Part shown: in pieces, positions 6,545-7,035 of the stretch
Layout of the letters: each line of letters starts with the position of its first letter
Numbering within the stretch: position 1 is the stretch's first letter
Source: an uncultured Phaeodactylibacter sp.
GTDB lineage: Bacteria; Bacteroidota; Bacteroidia; Chitinophagales; Saprospiraceae
DNA: 7,035 bases
Reading direction: 5' to 3'
NCBI GenBank assembly: GCA_913062745.1
Contig: CAJXXJ010000197.1
Span: 1-7,035 of the forward strand
Translations under genes and position numbers: made by a program
Notes under the pieces: generated by a model
What the model saw: the letters and a program-made list of their open reading frames with translations, nothing else
Database searches by the model: none
What the model was told of the DNA's origin: nothing

Positions 6545-6775
6545 ATGGAGTATTTATATGTCCTCGGTATCATCTTCGTTGTGTTTGGCATCAGCTTTGC
6601 GATGATCAACATCCGGCAGATTGTTACCGGCAAGGAGTTTCGGGGTACTTGTGCTACGAATAACCCTATGCTGAAGAAAGAAGTAGGCGAGTGTACCGTT
6701 TGCGGCAAAAAGGCGGATGAAGCTTGCAAAATGCCGGAACCGGGCAAAGGTGGCCTGCGTGGTGCCGGTGCCTGA
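6545..6775 (+). CDS. Small one-pass membrane protein with four cysteines, NqrM-like
   Basis: A 76-residue protein. Residues 3-22 form one hydrophobic transmembrane segment, followed by INIRQIVTGKEF and then RGTCATNNPMLKKE. Cysteines are C36, C50, C53 (C-x-x-C) and C61, all on the same side after the membrane segment. The tail is Gly/Pro-rich (EPGKGGLRGAGA). The plan of one membrane helix, a basic residue-G-S/T-C motif, then three more clustered cysteines resembles NqrM (DUF539), which helps deliver iron to the membrane centre of the Na+-translocating NADH:quinone reductase. The spacing and the TNNPML segment are those of a Bacteroidota-type relative often named only 'membrane or secreted protein'. 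No nqr genes are in the window, so the function rests on shape alone. The gene ends with tandem stops, TGA TAG, and a stem-loop follows. No strong ribosome binding site precedes the ATG. Confidence 0.8.
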   Translation: MEYLYVLGIIFVVFGISFAMINIRQIVTGKEFRGTCATNNPMLKKEVGECTVCGKKADEACKMPEPGKGGLRGAGA

Positions 6776-6840
6776 TAGCGGATTGGCGCGGCATCGGTAA
6801 ATTGCCGTGTGCCCGTTTTCCATAATTAAACGATACGAAT

Positions 6841-6871
6841 AAGCCCTTGTAACAGCCCGTTGCAGGGGCTT
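6841..6871. terminator. Bidirectional stem-loop terminator between convergent genes
   Basis: AAGCCCTTG (6841-6849) pairs with CAGGGGCTT (6863-6871) with one wobble. The stem continues through AAC (6851-6853) and GTT (6859-6861), leaving a loop of about five bases. It lies 65 bases after the stop of the small + strand gene and two bases beyond the stop of the - strand gene to its right. Flanking T content is modest on both sides, so it probably ends both transcripts, with some uncertainty. Confidence 0.6.
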
Positions 6872-6872
6872 G

Positions 6873-7035
6873 TCATTTGAGGCTTGCCCGTTTAGCCGCC
6901 GCGTGGGCGCGGTATTTGTAAGCGAAGGACAGCGCGAAGGAGCCACCTACCAGTATACAGCCCAGTGCGAGGGTAGGGAAGGCGAGCCACCCGGGGAGCA
7001 CGAAGGGGGCCAGCAAGCCACTGATGAAGAGCACG
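6873..7035 (-). CDS. Unrecognised membrane protein, C-terminal end (5' end outside window)
   Basis: Reading on the - strand from base 7034, the frame stays open for 53 residues to a TGA at 6873-6875. The sequence has two hydrophobic stretches, roughly fragment residues 1-13 and 16-38 (GLLAPFVLPGW, then LALGCILVGGSFALSFAY). A short basic, Ala-rich tail follows (YKYRAHAAAKRASLK), which by the positive-inside rule would be cytoplasmic. That pattern is typical of the end of a polytopic inner-membrane protein. Nothing identifies the family. It is convergent with the small four-cysteine gene and shares its terminator. The other frames of this stretch give less plausible, Arg/Pro-rich or interrupted products. 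Confidence 0.65.
   Translation of the reverse strand, partial: VLFISGLLAPFVLPGWLAFPTLALGCILVGGSFALSFAYKYRAHAAAKRASLK

Overview
The window looks like a chromosomal segment from a member of the Bacteroidota, probably one of the marine Saprospiria/Lewinella-like lineages. This assignment is inferred from three traits. The largest protein ends in a type IX secretion (T9SS) sorting domain and carries a SprB-like repeat. Two promoters match the Bacteroidota -7 consensus TAnnTTTG. Ribosome binding sites are weak or A-rich rather than strong Shine-Dalgarno sequences. No tRNA, rRNA, CRISPR array, insertion sequence or phage gene was seen.

Layout from left to right. (1) Positions 1-357, + strand: the C-terminal third of a low-specificity L-threonine aldolase, cut by the window edge. 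(2) A stem-loop at 432-481 lies between it and the convergent gene that follows. (3) Positions 492-4505, - strand: one 1337-residue secreted protein fills over half the window. It has a signal peptide, a CLCA-like zinc metalloprotease domain (HELAH), a von Willebrand A domain with an intact MIDAS, beta-sandwich regions, thrombospondin type 3 calcium repeats, a SprB-like repeat, a dockerin-like EF-hand pair flanked by two cohesin-like domains, and a T9SS type A tail. (4) A 390-base gap, 4506-4895, holds small stem-loops but no gene. (5) Positions 4896-5486, - strand: a DUF151 bifunctional nuclease-family protein with a C-terminal UVR motif. (6) A 183-base gap holds AT-rich dyads and a candidate promoter. 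(7) Positions 5670-6428, - strand: the house-cleaning NTP pyrophosphohydrolase MazG. (8) Positions 6545-6775, + strand: a 76-residue one-pass membrane protein with four cysteines, resembling the NQR maturation factor NqrM. It is divergent from mazG, and the two candidate promoters sit face to face. (9) A stem-loop at 6841-6871, then the end of a convergent, unrecognised membrane-protein gene that runs off the right edge.

The genes do not form one pathway. Threonine aldolase (amino-acid catabolism), the DUF151/UVR protein and MazG (nucleic-acid and nucleotide quality control) and the NqrM-like protein (respiratory-complex assembly, if correct) are ordinary housekeeping functions, apparently transcribed separately. 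The outlier is the giant surface or secreted protein. It combines the catalytic-VWA core known from animal CLCA proteins with bacterial calcium-dependent adhesion modules and a T9SS export signal. It is the best candidate here for poorly described biology.
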